Below are positions 51,381 to 61,395 of a stretch of 64,000 nt of DNA, piece after piece. The translations under genes and the position numbers were made by a program. Each line of letters starts with the position of its first letter. Positions within the stretch are counted from its first letter, which is position 1. Source of the DNA: Saccharopolyspora gregorii. GTDB lineage: Bacteria; Actinomycetota; Actinomycetes; Mycobacteriales; Pseudonocardiaceae. The notes beneath the pieces are model-generated. The model saw nothing but the letters and a program-made list of their open reading frames with translations. It did not search any database and was not told the origin of the DNA. The stretch is taken from contig NZ_CP059556.1 in NCBI RefSeq assembly GCF_024734405.1, forward strand, positions 2,480,001 to 2,544,000, in the 5' to 3' direction.

Positions 51381-54300
51381 CGAGATCATCTCCGAGCTCC
51401 AGGACCTGGGCGTCCGGTTGTGGAGCGAGGACGGGCAGATCCGGTTCCGCGCCCCGAAGGGCGTGCTCACCCAGCAGCACCGCGACGCCCTGCGCGCGCG
51501 CAAGGACGAGGTGCTCGCGCTGCTGGACCGCGAGCAGGACGCCGGCCAGGTGCGCGCCGACCCGGGCGCCCGCGGCGAACCGTTCCCGCTCACCGACGTG
51601 CAGACCGCGTACCTGCTGGGCAGGCGCGATTCCTTCGGCTACGGCGGTGTCGCCTGCCACGGGTACCTGGAGGTCGGCTACCCGAGCCTGGAGCCGGACG
51701 CGGTCGTCGCCGCGTGGAACCTGCTGATCGGGCGGCACGACATGCTGCGCGCCACCGTGTCGGCCGACGGCTACCAGCAGGTGCTGCCGGAGGTGCCGCG
51801 CTGCGAGGTGGCCTGCACCGACCTGCGCGGTGCCGGGCCGGACGCGGTCGCCGCGCACCTGGCCGCGGTCCGGGAGGAACTGGGGCACCGGCGCTACGAC
51901 ACCGCGGTGTGGCCCCTGTTCGAGCTGCGGCTGACCCGCACCGACGACGGCGACCTGCTGCACTTCTCGCTGGACTCGCTCATCGCGGACTGGGGCAGCG
52001 CCGGGGTGCTGCTGGACGAGCTGGACCTGGTGCTGGCGGGCCGCGCGGCCGAGCTGCCCGAGCTGGAGATCACCTTCCGGGACTACCTGCTCGCCGAGCG
52101 CGGGCTGCGCGACACGGCCCGGTACCGCCGCGACCGCGAGTACTGGAAGTCCAAGGCGGACGATCTGCCGCCCGCGCCGGAACTGCCGATGCGCACCGGG
52201 AGCGGCGCCGGTGAGGTCCGCTTCGACCGGCACCGGTTCCGGCTGTCCGAACAGGACTGGAACGGGTTGCGCACCCAGGCGGGGGCGCGCGGGATCACCG
52301 CCGCCAACGCGGTGCTCGCGGCCTACGCCTCGGTGCTGGACCGCTGGAGCGCGCGCCGCCGCTTCACCCTCAACCTCACCCTGCTGAACCGGCTGCCGCT
52401 GCACCCGCAGGTGGATCGGCTTGTCGGCGACTTCACCTCGGTGAGCCTGCTGGACGTGGACGGGATGGCCGGGACCTCGCTGGGGGAGCGCGCCGAGCGG
52501 CTCGGCGCGCGGCTGTTCACCGACCTGGACCACCGGTTGCACTCCGGGGTGGAGGTGATCCGCGACCTGGCCCGCGCCCGCGGCCAGGAGGCGGCGCTGA
52601 TGCCGGTGGTGTTCACCAGCGCGCTCGGTCTCGGGCCCAGCGGTGGGTCCGGTGCGGGTCGCGTGCTCGGCGAGGGCATCACCCAGACCCCCCAGGTCTT
52701 CCTGGACTGCCAGGTCAACGACGGGTCCGGGGAACTGGTGGTGGACTGGGACGTCCGCCGCGGCATCTTCCCCGACGGGCTCGTCGCGGACATGTTCGCC
52801 GCGTTCGAGGAACTGCTGCGCTCGCTGGCCGCGGATCCGGCCGCGTGGGAGCTGCCGGAACCGGTGGGCCTGCCGGAGTGGCAGCGGGCCGAGCGCGCTC
52901 GCGCCAACGACACCGCCGGGCCGGTCCCGGACGGTCTGCTGCAGGACGGGGTCCTGGCGCGCGCCGCCCGGGAACCGGACGCGATCGCGGTGCGCCACCC
53001 GGGCGGGGCGCTGCGCTACGGCGAGCTCGCCGGGCTCGCGGCCGAGGTGGCGCGGCGGCTCGACGGGATCGAACCGGGGGAGCGCGTCGCCGTGCTGGTC
53101 GACCGCGGTCCCGAGCAGGTCGTGGGCGTGCTGGGCGTGCTGCTGGCCGGCGGCTGCTACCTGCCGATCGACGCGAACCAGCCGCGGGTGCGCCGGGACC
53201 GGGTGCTCGCCGACGCCGGGGTGCGCCGGGTGCTCGTGCGGTCCCGCACCACCGACCTGCCGGACGAGCTGGTGGTGACCGAGCTGGACCGGCTCGAACC
53301 CGCCGCGACCGCGCCGCCGCGGCCCGCGACCGCGCCGGACGACCCGGCCTACGTGATCTACACGTCCGGTTCGACCGGGGCGCCGAAGGGCGTGGTGATC
53401 AGCCACCGCGCCGCGCGCAACACCGTGGACGACATCACCGAGCGGTTCGGCGTCACCGAGCGGGACCGGGTGCTGGGCCTGGCGCGGCTCGGCTTCGACC
53501 TGTCCGTCTACGACGTGTTCGGGGTGCTCGCCGCCGGCGGGGAGCTGGTGCTGCCCGACCCGGAGCGCGGCGCGGACCCCTCGCACTGGGCGGAACTGGT
53601 GGCCGAGCACGGCGTGACGCTGTGGAACTCGGTGCCCGCGCAGCTGCAGATGCTGGTGAACTACCTGGATTCCGAGCCCGCGGTGCTGCCGGGCCTGCGG
53701 CTGGGCCTGTTGTCCGGCGACTGGATCCCGGTGACGCTGCCCGATCAGCTGGCCCGGTTCGCCCCGGCCGCCGAGCTGGTCTCGCTGGGCGGTGCGACCG
53801 AGGCGTCGATCTGGTCGATCCACCACCCGATCGACCGGGTGGACCCGTCGTGGACGAGCATCCCGTACGGAACACCGCTGCGGAACCAGGGTTTCCGGGT
53901 GCTCGACGGGGACTGGCGCGACTGTCCGGTGTGGACTCCCGGCGAGCTGTGCATCACCGGCGCGGGTCTCGCGCTCGGGTACCTCGGGGACGCTGAGCTG
54001 ACCGCGGACCGGTTCGTCGCGCATCCCGCCGACGGGCAGCGGCTCTACCGCACCGGCGACCTGGGCCGCTACCTGCCCGGCGGGGAGATCGAGTTCCTCG
54101 GCAGGCGCGACGACCAGGTGAAGATCCGCGGCCACCGCATCGAACTCGGCGAGGTGGAGGCCGCGCTGCTGGCCCACCCGGAGGTCGGTGCGGCCGCCGC
54201 CGTCGTCGTCGCCGATGAGGGCGGGGAGCGAGCGCTGCTCGGCTTCACCGAACCCGCCCGCGTCGCCGAGCCGGACCGCGACGAGCGGGGCCGGGAACGG

Positions 54301-56844
54301 CTGCGCACCGCCGCGGCGAAGTTCGCCGACCGCCAGGTCGCGGGAATCGCCGCCGAGGACGTCGAGCGGTACCTGCACGACCTGCACCGCGCGGCGCGGC
54401 TGTCCATGCTGCACGCGTTGCGCGCCCGCGGCGCCTTCGCCGCCCCGCGCGCCGAGGACGCGGTGGTCGACGCCGCCCAGCCGCACGAGCGGCACCGCTG
54501 GCTGGTGCGCCGCTGGCTGCGCTGCCTCCTCGACGGCGGTGAGGTCGCCGAGCAGGACGGGCTGCTGCGGATCGCCGCGGACGTCTCCGGCGAGGACGTG
54601 GAACGCGCCTGGCGGCAGGTGGAACGGCACTGCGAGCGCGGTCTGTGCACCCCGGACTTCGTGCGCTACCAGCGCGATCACGTCGGCCGCCTGCACGCGC
54701 TGCTCGACGACGAGCAGAACCCGTTCGAGCTGCTGTTCCCGCAGGGCCGCGACGAACCGGCGCGGGCGGTCTACCGCGACGACCCGGCGATGCGCTACGC
54801 CAACCACGGCGCCGCCGCCGTGCTGCACCGCATCGCCGCCGGGCACGACGGACCGGAACCGCTGCGCGTGCTGGAACTCGGCGCGGGCACCGGCGCGACC
54901 ACCTCGGCGGTGCTGCCGCTGCTCGACGGGTTCGAGGTGGACTACCTGTTCACCGACGTCACCCCGTTCTTCCTGCCCGCCGCGCGGGAGGAGTTCGCCG
55001 GAGTGCCCGGGCTGCGGTTCGGCCTGCTCGACGTGGACGGCGACCTGCGGGCGCAGGGCGCGACGCCGAACTCCGCGGACGTGGTGCTGTGCGCCGGGAT
55101 GCTCAACAGCGCCCGGGACGTGGCCGCCGCGCTGCGCACCGCCGTGGAACTGCTCGTCCCCGGCGGCTGGCTGGTGTTCACCGAACCGACCGGCGAGCAC
55201 CCGCAGATCCTGCTCACCCAGGGCTTCATGATGGATCCGGCGGACGGCGACCGGGAGCGCGGCGCGAGCACCCTGCTGGACCGGGACCGCTGGCGCGCGC
55301 TGCTCGCCGAGGCCGGTGCCGAAGAAGTGCTGTGCCTGCCCGGTGACGAACACCCGATGGCCGCGCAGGGGATGCACCTGTTCGCCGCGCGGGTCGGGAC
55401 CGACCGCGCGGCCCCGCACCCGGCGGCGCTGGAGCGGTTCCTGCGGGAGCGGCTGCCCGCGCACATGGTGCCCGCGCACCTGCAGCTGGTGGACGCGCTG
55501 CCGGTCACCCGCAACGGGAAGATCGACCGGGCGGCGCTGGCCGGATGGCGGCCCGCCGAACCCGTCGGCACCGCGGTCGAGTCCGATGTGGACGGCGGGG
55601 ACGAGCTGGCGGCGCGGCTGTGCGCGCTGTGGTCCTCCGCGCTCGGCGTGCAGCGGATCGGGCCGGACGAGAACTTCTACCACCGCGGCGCGGATTCGCT
55701 GATCCTGGCGCGCGTCGCGGGCCGGCTGCGCGAGGAGGTCCCGGAGGCCGCGGACTTCGCCTACGACACGCTGCTGCGCCAGATGCTCAACGAGCCCACC
55801 GTGACCGCGCTGCTCGCCGCCTTGCGAGCCGGGCGGGAACCCGAGGTGGCGCCGGTGCGCGCGGCACGGGGCGGCTCGCTGCTGGTGCCGTTCGGGCCGC
55901 AGGACGTCGACGGGCCGGTGCGGGTGCTGTTCCACGCGGCGCTCGGCACGATGGACTACTTCCAGCACCTGGGCGCCGCGCTCGCCGAGCAGCGGCTCGG
56001 CCCCGTGGTGGGGCTCGCGGTCGCCGATTGGGACGCGTACTGCGCGATCCCCGCCGAGGACCTGATCCCCCGCGTCGCCGACGACTACGCCCGGCGGCTC
56101 GTCGACGAGGGCCACACCCGGTTCCAGCTCGTCGGCTACTGCCTCGGCGGGCTGCTGGCCACCGAGGTGGCGCGGCGGCTGGCCGAACGGGGCTTGGAGG
56201 TCGTGGACCTGACGCTGGTCGACAGCATCCCGATGTTCATCGAGACCGACGAGGAACTCGCCTTCGAATCGATCTTCGTGCCGAACCTGGGGCTGGACCC
56301 GGTCGCCTCCGTCTTCGGGCCCGAAGTGGACGCCGCGGACGTGCACCGCGCCGTGCGGACGCTGATGGAGCAGTGCTCCGGCAAGGTCCCGGCCGGGGCG
56401 ATCGCCGCGCTGCGCGACGACCCGGGGCTCACCGCGGTCGCCGAGGCGGCCACCCGCCGGGCCCGGATCGACCAGCGGGACCGGCTCGCCGAGTACGCCC
56501 GCGCCGCCGCCGAGAACGCCGGCGTCCCGGTCGAACCGGAGATGGTGCCGACCCTGTTCCGGGTGTGCAGGCACAGCATGATCGCCGCTCGCTTCGACCC
56601 GGAGCCCTACGCCGGCGACATGCGGTTCCTGCGGGCCGACCAGCAGCAGACCTTCGGCCTCACCGCCGGGGTCGGGCACCTCGCCGCGCCGTTCTGGGAA
56701 CGCACCTGCCTCGGCGGGTTCGCGGTCTCCGACGTGCCCGGCGACCACTTCAGCGTCATCGAACCCCCACAAGTGCAGATCGTCGCGGACCGGTTGGCCG
56801 AACCGCTGCGCGCGGACGTCGAGGAGCAGGGAGCGCACGCATGA
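51370..56844 (+). CDS. NRPS module: TubC dock - Cy - A(Cys) - MT - PCP - TE
   Basis: The 1824-residue synthetase has a TubC docking domain (1-55). The heterocyclization domain carries D-x4-D-x2-S as DSLIADWGS (D202, D207, S210). The adenylation domain (A3 YTSGSTGAPKG, 664-674) has specificity residues D710 L711 Y714 N753 L780 S782 L806 I814 W815, the exact cysteine code DLYNLSLIW. A methyltransferase (ELGAGTGATT, ~1170) is inserted before A10 (NGKIDR). The carrier Ser is S1443 (GADSL). The C-terminal thioesterase has GYCLGG, with Cys1591 where Ser is usual, and H1793. It should add, cyclise and methylate the last cysteine and release the product, as PchF does. ATG 51370 overlaps the ATPase gene by 11 bases. 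Confidence 0.93.
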   Translation: MNADEIISELQDLGVRLWSEDGQIRFRAPKGVLTQQHRDALRARKDEVLALLDREQDAGQVRADPGARGEPFPLTDVQTAYLLGRRDSFGYGGVACHGYLEVGYPSLEPDAVVAAWNLLIGRHDMLRATVSADGYQQVLPEVPRCEVACTDLRGAGPDAVAAHLAAVREELGHRRYDTAVWPLFELRLTRTDDGDLLHFSLDSLIADWGSAGVLLDELDLVLAGRAAELPELEITFRDYLLAERGLRDTARYRRDREYWKSKADDLPPAPELPMRTGSGAGEVRFDRHRFRLSEQDWNGLRTQAGARGITAANAVLAAYASVLDRWSARRRFTLNLTLLNRLPLHPQVDRLVGDFTSVSLLDVDGMAGTSLGERAERLGARLFTDLDHRLHSGVEVIRDLARARGQEAALMPVVFTSALGLGPSGGSGAGRVLGEGITQTPQVFLDCQVNDGSGELVVDWDVRRGIFPDGLVADMFAAFEELLRSLAADPAAWELPEPVGLPEWQRAERARANDTAGPVPDGLLQDGVLARAAREPDAIAVRHPGGALRYGELAGLAAEVARRLDGIEPGERVAVLVDRGPEQVVGVLGVLLAGGCYLPIDANQPRVRRDRVLADAGVRRVLVRSRTTDLPDELVVTELDRLEPAATAPPRPATAPDDPAYVIYTSGSTGAPKGVVISHRAARNTVDDITERFGVTERDRVLGLARLGFDLSVYDVFGVLAAGGELVLPDPERGADPSHWAELVAEHGVTLWNSVPAQLQMLVNYLDSEPAVLPGLRLGLLSGDWIPVTLPDQLARFAPAAELVSLGGATEASIWSIHHPIDRVDPSWTSIPYGTPLRNQGFRVLDGDWRDCPVWTPGELCITGAGLALGYLGDAELTADRFVAHPADGQRLYRTGDLGRYLPGGEIEFLGRRDDQVKIRGHRIELGEVEAALLAHPEVGAAAAVVVADEGGERALLGFTEPARVAEPDRDERGRERLRTAAAKFADRQVAGIAAEDVERYLHDLHRAARLSMLHALRARGAFAAPRAEDAVVDAAQPHERHRWLVRRWLRCLLDGGEVAEQDGLLRIAADVSGEDVERAWRQVERHCERGLCTPDFVRYQRDHVGRLHALLDDEQNPFELLFPQGRDEPARAVYRDDPAMRYANHGAAAVLHRIAAGHDGPEPLRVLELGAGTGATTSAVLPLLDGFEVDYLFTDVTPFFLPAAREEFAGVPGLRFGLLDVDGDLRAQGATPNSADVVLCAGMLNSARDVAAALRTAVELLVPGGWLVFTEPTGEHPQILLTQGFMMDPADGDRERGASTLLDRDRWRALLAEAGAEEVLCLPGDEHPMAAQGMHLFAARVGTDRAAPHPAALERFLRERLPAHMVPAHLQLVDALPVTRNGKIDRAALAGWRPAEPVGTAVESDVDGGDELAARLCALWSSALGVQRIGPDENFYHRGADSLILARVAGRLREEVPEAADFAYDTLLRQMLNEPTVTALLAALRAGREPEVAPVRAARGGSLLVPFGPQDVDGPVRVLFHAALGTMDYFQHLGAALAEQRLGPVVGLAVADWDAYCAIPAEDLIPRVADDYARRLVDEGHTRFQLVGYCLGGLLATEVARRLAERGLEVVDLTLVDSIPMFIETDEELAFESIFVPNLGLDPVASVFGPEVDAADVHRAVRTLMEQCSGKVPAGAIAALRDDPGLTAVAEAATRRARIDQRDRLAEYARAAAENAGVPVEPEMVPTLFRVCRHSMIAARFDPEPYAGDMRFLRADQQQTFGLTAGVGHLAAPFWERTCLGGFAVSDVPGDHFSVIEPPQVQIVADRLAEPLRADVEEQGAHA

Positions 56845-58625
56845 CCACAGCCGCCGGAGAGAAGGGGACCTCGGCGCTCGCCGAGCTGCGGCGCCCGATC
56901 GCGCCGATGACGCGGCTCGGCGTGCTGCTCGGCGGGATCGGGGCGTTGACCACGCTCGCCCCGTTCGTCGGGATCGCCGAGCTGGGGCGCACGTTGCTGG
57001 CGCCGGGGCCGCTGGACGCCACCCGGGTCGCCTGGACCGCGGTGGTCATCGCGGTCGGCACGGTGCTGGGCTGGAGCTGCACCGGCGCGGCGCTGTGGAT
57101 CACGCACCTGGCCGACGGCCGGATGCAGGCCGAGCTGCGCCGCAGGCTGGTCCGCAAGCTCGGCGAGGTCGGGCTCGGCTGGTATTCGGAGACGAACTCG
57201 GGCCGGGTGCGCAAGGCCGCGCAGGACGACGTCGACGACCTGCACCACCTGATCGCGCACCACGACGTGGAGCTGGCCGGGGCGGTGGTGCTGCCGCTCG
57301 GCGGGCTGGCCTACCTGCTGTGGGTGGACTGGCGGCTGGCGCTGCTGGCGCTGGCGACGCTGCCGATCTACTTCGTGGCCTACGGGTTCATGATGCGCGG
57401 GTTCGCCGACAAGATGCGCGAGATGGACTCCGGGTTCGCCCGCGTCAGCGCCGCCATCGCGGAGTTCGTGCACGGCATCGCCGTGGTGAAGTCGTTCGGG
57501 CAGACCGGCCGGGCGCACGCCGGTTACCGGCGCGCCGTCGACGAGTTCGGTGAGCGCTACGCCGGGTGGGTCCGCCCGGTGCTGCGGCTGGAGGCGCTGA
57601 CCTCGATGGCCCTGTCGGTGCCGGTGATCGCGCTGGTCGGCGTGGCGGGCGGCACCTGGTTCGTGCAGCGCGGCTGGGTGACGCCGATCGACGTGCTCGC
57701 CGAGGTGCTGGTGGCCGTGGTGCTGCCCTCGACGCTGCTCACCCTCAACCAGGGCTTCACCGCGCAGCGCAAGGCCGTCGCCGCCGCCGAACGGCTGTCC
57801 GGACTGCTGTCCGCCCCGGCGCTGCCGGTGGCCGCGGAACCGCGCAGCCCGCAGGGCAACCTCGTCGAGTTCGACGGCGTGGAGTTCGGCTACGCCGCGG
57901 ACGAACCGGTGCTGCGCGGCGTGGACCTGACCTGCCGCCCCGGCACGGTCACCGCGCTCGTCGGCCCGTCGGGCGCGGGCAAGTCCACGCTGGCGAAGCT
58001 GCTGCCGCGGTTCTACGACGTCACCGGTGGGGCGATCCGGCTCGGCGGCGTCGACGTCCGCGAGATCGCTCCCGCCGAGCTGTACCGGCACGTCGGGTTC
58101 GTGCTGCAGGACGTGCAGCTGCTGCACGGCACCGTCGCCGACAACCTGCGGCTGGGAAGGCCCGCCGCGACCGAGCGGGAACTGGTCGCCGCCGCCGAAG
58201 CCGCCCGCATCCACGAACGCATCACCCGGCTGCCCCGCGGTTACGAGTCGGTGATCGGCGAGGACGCGGTGCTCTCCGGCGGGGAGGCGCAGCGCGTCTC
58301 CATCGCCCGCGCGCTGCTCGCCGACACCCCGGTGCTGGTGCTGGACGAGGCCACCGCCTACGCCGACCCGGAGTCCGAAGCCGAGATCCAGGAGGCGCTG
58401 TCCGCCGTCGCGCGCGGCCGCACCGTCCTGGTGATCGCGCACCGCCTGTCCACCATCACCGACGTCGACCGGATCGTCGTCGTCGAACGCGGCCGCGTCG
58501 CCGAGCAGGGCACGCACGCGGAACTGCTCGCCGCGGACGGCCGCTACGCGCGGATGTGGGCCGAGCACGAGTCGACCACCGACAGCACCGCCGGGGCGCC
58601 CGACGGGGGAGGAGCAGCACGATGA
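56841..58625 (+). CDS. ABC transporter, YbtP/Irp6-like
   Basis: This is a 594-residue half-transporter with six membrane helices (residues 25-310) fused to an ATPase: Walker A GPSGAGKST, signature LSGGEAQR, Walker B LVLDEATAYADPE, switch His in IAHRLS. The exporter-fold YbtP/YbtQ pair imports metal-yersiniabactin in Yersinia, and similar pairs occur in mycobacterial IrtAB. ATG 56841 overlaps the NRPS stop (ATGA). It should pair with the next gene as a heterodimer that imports or exports the metallophore. Confidence 0.9.
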   Translation: MTTAAGEKGTSALAELRRPIAPMTRLGVLLGGIGALTTLAPFVGIAELGRTLLAPGPLDATRVAWTAVVIAVGTVLGWSCTGAALWITHLADGRMQAELRRRLVRKLGEVGLGWYSETNSGRVRKAAQDDVDDLHHLIAHHDVELAGAVVLPLGGLAYLLWVDWRLALLALATLPIYFVAYGFMMRGFADKMREMDSGFARVSAAIAEFVHGIAVVKSFGQTGRAHAGYRRAVDEFGERYAGWVRPVLRLEALTSMALSVPVIALVGVAGGTWFVQRGWVTPIDVLAEVLVAVVLPSTLLTLNQGFTAQRKAVAAAERLSGLLSAPALPVAAEPRSPQGNLVEFDGVEFGYAADEPVLRGVDLTCRPGTVTALVGPSGAGKSTLAKLLPRFYDVTGGAIRLGGVDVREIAPAELYRHVGFVLQDVQLLHGTVADNLRLGRPAATERELVAAAEAARIHERITRLPRGYESVIGEDAVLSGGEAQRVSIARALLADTPVLVLDEATAYADPESEAEIQEALSAVARGRTVLVIAHRLSTITDVDRIVVVERGRVAEQGTHAELLAADGRYARMWAEHESTTDSTAGAPDGGGAAR

Positions 58626-60367
58626 TCAGGCACCTGGCGACGATCCTGGGTCCGCAGCACCGCGGTGCGCTGCGCTCCTACCTGGCCTGGCTGGTCGGGT
58701 ACGCGGTGCTGGAAGGGCTGGCGATGGCCTTCCTGGTGCCGGTGCTGGGCGCCGTGCTCAGCGGTGACACCGGTGCCGCCTGGCGCTGGCTGGGCGCGCT
58801 GGCGGTCGCCGTGCTGGCGACCTGCGTCGCCCGCTACCAGCAGGCGATGCAGGGCTTCCGGCTGGCGCTGGTCACCCTCGGGACCCTGCACCGCCGCCTC
58901 GGCGACCACGTGGCCTCGCTGCCGCTGGGCTGGTTCAGCTCGGAGAAGGTCGGCAGGCTCTCCCGCAGCGCCACCGGCGGCACCTTCATGGTCACCAACG
59001 TGTTCGCGCACCTGCTCACCCCGGTGGTGAGCGGTGTCGTCACGCCCGCGACGGTGGCGGTGGCGATGCTGGTGCTCGACTGGCGCCTCGGCCTGGTGAT
59101 GGTGCTGGCCGCGCCGCTGCTGTACCTGACGCACCGCTGGTCCGCGCACTGGATCGGGCGGTCCGAGCAGCAGCGCGACGCCGCCGACGCGCTCGCCGGG
59201 AACCGCGTGGTGGAGTTCGCCCGCAACCAGCAGACGCTGCGGGCGTTCGGCCGCGGCGCCGAGGGCTACGCGCCGCTGGAGGAGGCCATCGACGGCCGCG
59301 GGCGCGCCGCGGGCCGGATGCTCACCGAGACGATGCCGCGGCTGCTGGCCTCCGGGCTCGCCGTGCAGCTGTCCTTCGCCGCGCTGGTCGCGGTCGGGGT
59401 GGCGCTGGTGCTGGGGTCCGCGATCGAGCCGGTGACGCTGGTGGCGCTGCTGGCGCTGGCCGCGCGGTTCGTCGGCCCGCTCACCGAGGTCGCCGGGCTC
59501 AGCGGCATGGTGCGGATGGCCGGCAACGACCTGCGGCGGCTCGCGGAGATCTTCGACGAGGAACCGCTGGCGGAACCGGCCGCGGCCGCCGAGGTCACCC
59601 GCCCCGGCGAGATCGAGTTCGACGCGGTCCGCTTCGGCTACGACCCGGCGAACCCGGTGCTGCGGGACGTGACGCTGCGGGTGCCCCCGCGCACCATGAC
59701 CGCGGTCGTCGGGGCCTCGGGCTCCGGCAAGACCACCATCACCCGGCTGATCATGCGGTTCTTCGACGTGGATTCCGGGGTGGTGCGCGTCGGCGGCGCG
59801 GACGTGCGCGAACTGGGCACGGCCGGGCTCGCCGAGCAGGTGTCGCTGGTGATGCAGGACGTGTACCTGTTCGACGACACGCTGGAGGCGAACATCCGCA
59901 TCGGCAGGCCCGCCGCCACCGACGAGGAGCTGCGCGAGGCGGCGCGGCTGGCGGGCGTGCACGAGATCGTCGAACGGCTCCCGCAGGGCTGGGCCACCCC
60001 GGTCGGCGAGGGCGGCGCCTCGCTCTCCGGCGGGGAGCGGCAGCGGGTGTCGGTGGCGCGGGCCGTGCTCAAGGGCGCGCCGATCGTGCTGCTGGACGAG
60101 GCGACCGCCGCCCTGGACCCGGAGAACGAGCGCTACGTGCAGGACGCGCTGCGCAGCCTGATGCGCACCTCCACGCTGGTGGTGATCGCGCACAAGCTGC
60201 CGACCGTGGTCGCCGCGGACCAGATCCTGGTGCTCGACGACGGCAGCATCGCCGAACGCGGCACGCACGAGGAGCTGCTGGCCGCGGACGGCCGGTACGC
60301 GGAGTTCTGGAACCGGCGCACCCGCAGCCGCGGCTGGCGCCTGGTGGCCGCGGAGCAGGACCGGTGA
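58622..60367 (+). CDS. ABC transporter, YbtQ/Irp7-like
   Basis: This is a 581-residue partner of the preceding protein: membrane domain residues 15-300, then Walker A GASGSGKTT, signature LSGGERQR, Walker B VLLDEATAALDPE, switch His in IAHKLP. LPLGWFSSEKVGRLSRSATGG in the first cytoplasmic loop resembles YbtQ. ATG 58622 overlaps the previous stop by four bases. Fusion to a siderophore-interacting domain is absent. Confidence 0.9.
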   Translation: MIRHLATILGPQHRGALRSYLAWLVGYAVLEGLAMAFLVPVLGAVLSGDTGAAWRWLGALAVAVLATCVARYQQAMQGFRLALVTLGTLHRRLGDHVASLPLGWFSSEKVGRLSRSATGGTFMVTNVFAHLLTPVVSGVVTPATVAVAMLVLDWRLGLVMVLAAPLLYLTHRWSAHWIGRSEQQRDAADALAGNRVVEFARNQQTLRAFGRGAEGYAPLEEAIDGRGRAAGRMLTETMPRLLASGLAVQLSFAALVAVGVALVLGSAIEPVTLVALLALAARFVGPLTEVAGLSGMVRMAGNDLRRLAEIFDEEPLAEPAAAAEVTRPGEIEFDAVRFGYDPANPVLRDVTLRVPPRTMTAVVGASGSGKTTITRLIMRFFDVDSGVVRVGGADVRELGTAGLAEQVSLVMQDVYLFDDTLEANIRIGRPAATDEELREAARLAGVHEIVERLPQGWATPVGEGGASLSGGERQRVSVARAVLKGAPIVLLDEATAALDPENERYVQDALRSLMRTSTLVVIAHKLPTVVAADQILVLDDGSIAERGTHEELLAADGRYAEFWNRRTRSRGWRLVAAEQDR

Positions 60368-61395
60368 CCGCTGTCGTCGGAGTCGTCGGCGGGCGCGGGG
60401 ACGTCGGTTCGCACGCGGTGCGGGCGTTGCGCGGACGCGGGTGCGCGGTGCGGATCGGCGGGCGCAGCGCGCCTTCCGGGCCGAATGAGCGTGTGGTGGA
60501 CTTCCGTTCCGAGTCCACTGTGGACGAGTTCTGCGCCGGGCTGGACGTGCTGCTCAACTGCGCGGGGCCGTCGCGGGAGATCGGCGACGTGCTCGCGGTC
60601 GCGGCGCACCGCGCGGGCGCGGACTACGTGGACGTGGCGGGGGACGAGGCGCTGCACGCGCTGCTGGACCCCGCCGGCCCCCGCGTCGCGGTCCTCTCGG
60701 CCGGGTTGCGGCCGGGCCTGAGCGGGTTGTTCCCGCGCGCGGTCGCCGCCGAGTTCGACCGGGTGGACGCGCTCGAAGTCCACTTCGGACTGCTCGACCG
60801 GTTCACCGAGGTCGCCGCGGCGGACTACCTGCAGGGCGTCGCCGACGGGCTCACCCGCCCGTCGGCGGGCTGGCGCGGCGGCGCGCGCCGCACCGGGGAG
60901 GCGCGGCGCACTGACGTCGAGCTGCCGCACTTCCCGGGCCGGGCCACCGTGCTCACCCAGCTCAGCACCGAGGACGAGCGCCTCGCCGCCGAGCTGGGCC
61001 TGGAGCGCGGCGACTGGCGCACCGTGCTGTGCGGCGAGCACGTGCCCGCCGTGTTCGACCGGGTGCGCGGGACGGACCGGGCCACCGCGATCGCCGACCT
61101 GCGCCGGGCGAGCCTGCTCGACCTGGCCGGGCGCTCCCGGTTCGTGACGATGACCGTCCGCGCGGACGGGGAACGCGGTGGTGCGCCCGAGTCCCGCACC
61201 GCCGTGCTGCACGGGGCGGGCAACGCCGAGCTCAGCGGGGAAGTGGCGGCCGCCGCCGTCGCCGCGGTGCTCGCCGGGACCGTCCCGGCCGGGCGGCACT
61301 ACGCCGCGGACGTGCTCGACGCGCGCGCGGTGGTCGCCGAGCTGTCCGCCCGGGTGACCTGGCCCGCGGACGACGACGAGGAAGGTGTGCTGTGA
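60364..61395 (+). CDS. saccharopine dehydrogenase-like NAD(P)-binding protein
   Basis: The 343-residue product has an N-terminal Rossmann fold (VVGVVGGRGDVGSHAVRAL), then LLNCAGPSREIGDVLAVAA and GADYVDVAGDE, which are typical of the saccharopine dehydrogenase/trans-acting enoyl reductase group. GTG 60364 overlaps the transporter stop. In opine metallophores related enzymes join amino acids to keto acids, and in lipids they act as enoyl reductases. In a thiazoline cluster its role is not established: a second imine/thiazoline reduction or an opine-type coupling are both possible. Confidence 0.8.
   Translation: MTAVVGVVGGRGDVGSHAVRALRGRGCAVRIGGRSAPSGPNERVVDFRSESTVDEFCAGLDVLLNCAGPSREIGDVLAVAAHRAGADYVDVAGDEALHALLDPAGPRVAVLSAGLRPGLSGLFPRAVAAEFDRVDALEVHFGLLDRFTEVAAADYLQGVADGLTRPSAGWRGGARRTGEARRTDVELPHFPGRATVLTQLSTEDERLAAELGLERGDWRTVLCGEHVPAVFDRVRGTDRATAIADLRRASLLDLAGRSRFVTMTVRADGERGGAPESRTAVLHGAGNAELSGEVAAAAVAAVLAGTVPAGRHYAADVLDARAVVAELSARVTWPADDDEEGVL

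Noticed and set aside
51094-56838. A very long open frame (over 1,900 codons) on the minus strand opposite the NRPS gene
   Set aside because: Very high GC removes stop codons from the antisense frame. The plus frame has complete NRPS domains and a cysteine code; the minus frame has only low-complexity Arg/Gly/Val-rich sequence.
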